10,347 nt of DNA from Planctomycetota bacterium (GTDB lineage: Bacteria; Planctomycetota; PLA2; JAEUHO01). Position numbers and translations under genes: made by a program. This document shows, piece by piece, positions 8,516 through 10,347 of this stretch. The notes beneath the pieces are model-generated. The model was not told the DNA's origin. It did not search any database and saw only the letters and a list, made by a program, of their open reading frames with translations. Location of the stretch: NCBI GenBank assembly GCA_024639415.1, contig JAHEIK010000069.1, positions 2,312 to 12,658 on the forward strand, read 5' to 3'. Every line of letters begins with the position of its first letter. Position 1 is the stretch's first letter.

Positions 8516-10347
8516 TCAGTCGGCCGCGGGCAACCGCAACACCACCTTCGCCGTCTTGTCCGCCCCGACCTCGATGCGCGTGGTCGCGGAGCGCCCGTCG
8601 GGCGCTCGGCCGCGCACCGTGAGTGCCTCGCCGGCCGGAACGTCGTCCAGGCCGACGAAGCCCTTTGCGTCCGTGCGCGCCGGCAGCAGCGTGCGGCTCG
8701 TGCCGGCGTCGTTGCGCCAGGTCACCAAGGCCTGTGGCACGGGCCGGCCGCGCTCGTCGACGACCTCGATCTCGAGGCGTCCCGCGGCTGAGAGCTGCAG
8801 GTCGAGTTCACGGTCCGCGCCGGCTTCGAGCGTCACGTCGGTAAGGGAGCTGCCCCCGCCTCGTCCCTGCACGCTCACGCTCCATGGACCGGGCAGCAGG
8901 CCTGCTACCTCGTAGGAGCCCTGCGCGTTCGCCGTCGCGAGCTTGCGCAGCGTCCCGCGGCTCTCATCGTGGGTGAGCGTCACGCGCGCCAGCGACACCG
9001 GCGCGCCGCCCGGCGTGCGCACCACGCCATGCAGGCGCGCGCCGGAGACCAGAGCGACCGTCCGCGCCGTCGACTGCCCCGCGAGCAACTCCAGTCCCGT
9101 GCTGCGGGCACGCTGGCCTTGCACCGTCGAGAGGTCGAGTACGTACGTGCCGGTCGGGAGGCCGTCGAGGCGCACCGTGCCGGAGCTCACATGGACCGTG
9201 CGTCGCGCACGGGTGCTGCCCAGCTTGCCCTGCAGCGTCAGCGAGAGCGTGCCGCTGTAGAGCTTCTCCCCGTCGCGCACGCGCAGGTCGAGGGAGGCGC
9301 CGGCCTCGAAGTCCAGCGCGATGAGTGCGTCTTTGCCCTCCTCCAGGTTCACGATGCCGCGCAGCGGATCGCGGCCTGCCCAGGTCGCCGTCACCTGGTG
9401 GCGGCCCGCCGCGAGACCACGGAACACGAACGTACCGTCGTGCCCCGTGGAGGTCTTGCGCGTCTGCCCGCTCGTGCCCTCGGGCGTCGCGCGCACCACG
9501 GCGCCCGCGATGGGCTCACCGCGTTCGTCGCGCACCCGGCCTTCCAGGGTGAGGCCCGCCCCTAGCAGCTCGCGGCCTGCGTCGGTGTCGCCGCGGACCT
9601 CCAGCGCGTCAGCGCGCTTGTACGTCTGCCCGTCGTGCGCGAACACGAGCCGGTAGACGCCTAGCGGTACGCCCCGCAGCTCCCAGCGTCCGTCGGCACC
9701 GCTGGCCGTCGCCAGGCCGAGGAAGCCCTCCTCGTTCGCCGCAAGCAGGCGCGCGCTCGCCGCATCGATTGTCGGGCCGCGCTGGACGTGCTGCCAGTCG
9801 GGCGTGAGCCGCACCGTGGCGCCGGCGAGTGCCGCGCCGTCCGGCTGGGCGACCGTGCCGCGCACTGTGGCGCCGGCGGCCAGCGTGAGCAGGATGCTCG
9901 GCGGTCGCGGCGTCGTCGGCCGTAGCGCAAGCGCCCCCAGCGCCTCGCCGAGGCGTGCGGTCAGCACGACGCGCCGTCCGGGTGCGGGCGGCGGCGGCGG
10001 TGCAAGGCTGAAGCGACCCTGCTCGTCACTCACCGTGCTCGCAGGCACGCGACCTGCGATCCCGTCCGGGGTGTAGCCGACCGTGGCACCGGCGGCAGGC
10101 TTGCCGCTCGCGTGCTGCACGATGCCTGTCCAGGGCTCGCCCTGCACGAGGCGTAGTTCGACCGACTGGGTCCCGCCGGCGCGCAGCACCACGGGCTCGA
10201 GCAGCGGCACGTAGCCGTCGGCCCGTGCGGCGAGGAACACACGCTCACCCTCGCCGCCCCCCGGGAGCGGGCCGAAGCGACCCTTGGCGTCCGTTTCGGT
10301 GGCGTCGGAGCGGCCCGGGTGCGAGACGTGCACCTCGGCACCCTCGA
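8516..10347 (-). CDS. Carboxypeptidase-regulatory-like repeat protein (5' end outside window)
   Basis: The reading frame is open to the right edge, so the N-terminus, including any signal peptide, is not seen; 609 residues and a TGA stop remain. The visible part is about seven tandem beta-sandwich modules of 85-105 residues. They resemble the carboxypeptidase D regulatory-like / CnaB-type fold. Each typically opens with a strand such as LEGRVRDERGEPIAGAVVRA, then a TxDxxGxF-type turn (TDAKGRF, SDEQGRFSL, ADGRWEL, HDGTFVF, AQGSYEV, TDAKGFV), then a GLPxGxY-like strand, and closes with a hydrophobic strand ending near AG. One module (about 350-435) lacks the GxPxxGA turn and is the most divergent. 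There is no catalytic motif. Such arrays are common in exported or surface proteins of Planctomycetota and Myxococcota, so a secreted adhesive or structural role is likely but inferred. A GTG at 10333 is in frame but is probably internal. Confidence 0.85.
   Translation of the reverse strand, partial: EGAEVHVSHPGRSDATETDAKGRFGPLPGGGEGERVFLAARADGYVPLLEPVVLRAGGTQSVELRLVQGEPWTGIVQHASGKPAAGATVGYTPDGIAGRVPASTVSDEQGRFSLAPPPPPAPGRRVVLTARLGEALGALALRPTTPRPPSILLTLAAGATVRGTVAQPDGAALAGATVRLTPDWQHVQRGPTIDAASARLLAANEEGFLGLATASGADGRWELRGVPLGVYRLVFAHDGQTYKRADALEVRGDTDAGRELLGAGLTLEGRVRDERGEPIAGAVVRATPEGTSGQTRKTSTGHDGTFVFRGLAAGRHQVTATWAGRDPLRGIVNLEEGKDALIALDFEAGASLDLRVRDGEKLYSGTLSLTLQGKLGSTRARRTVHVSSGTVRLDGLPTGTYVLDLSTVQGQRARSTGLELLAGQSTARTVALVSGARLHGVVRTPGGAPVSLARVTLTHDESRGTLRKLATANAQGSYEVAGLLPGPWSVSVQGRGGGSSLTDVTLEAGADRELDLQLSAAGRLEIEVVDERGRPVPQALVTWRNDAGTSRTLLPARTDAKGFVGLDDVPAGEALTVRGRAPDGRSATTRIEVGADKTAKVVLRLPAAD

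Noticed and set aside
10331..10333. GTG as the start of the repeat-domain protein
   Set aside because: The frame continues upstream as E-G-A-E, a typical strand of the same module, so the gene very likely begins outside the window.

Overview
This is a high-GC, densely packed chromosomal window of ordinary core genes. It suggests a Gram-negative bacterium with lipopolysaccharide, because a Kdo transferase (waaA) is present along with lspA and secA. I lean towards Planctomycetota. The reasons are a DksA/TraR-family gene directly joined to lspA, an LspA with DLWSK where DQxxK is usual, a class 1B dihydroorotate dehydrogenase, and a large protein built of carboxypeptidase-regulatory-like repeats. 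This placement is inference; Myxococcota or a related high-GC phylum is the main alternative.

Layout: the 3' end of uvrC (+) converges on a transaldolase gene (-), with a compact inverted-repeat element filling the gap. Upstream of the transaldolase on the same strand lies a XerC/XerD-type recombinase gene. A divergent promoter region follows, and then a tightly overlapping + strand cluster: DksA/TraR-like zinc-finger gene, lspA, pyrD. Both junctions are 4-nt overlaps with non-ATG starts. After pyrD come a GC-rich hairpin and a hexanucleotide tandem repeat, then secA and waaA, which overlap by 17 nt. waaA converges on a long repeat-domain gene (-) that runs off the right edge. A second copy of the inverted-repeat element sits between those two genes.

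The genes fall into separate housekeeping tasks: DNA repair (uvrC), pentose phosphate metabolism (transaldolase), chromosome dimer resolution (xer), transcription control (DksA-like), protein export and lipoprotein maturation (secA, lspA), pyrimidine synthesis (pyrD) and LPS core synthesis (waaA). No defence system, prophage, CRISPR array or RNA gene was seen.

The most interesting signal is the repeat family. Two REPIN-like elements (positions 273-370 and 8406-8489) have identical 25-nt arms. Each arm is a GTAG head followed by an 8-bp-stem hairpin, and the two arms of each element face each other. Both elements lie between convergent genes, and in both the GTAG head supplies the TAG stop codon of the upstream gene. 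A GTAG-headed hairpin also supplies the stop of pyrD. These are the only TAG stops among the nine genes; the other six all end in TGA. The spacers between the arms look homologous, but inverted with respect to each other.
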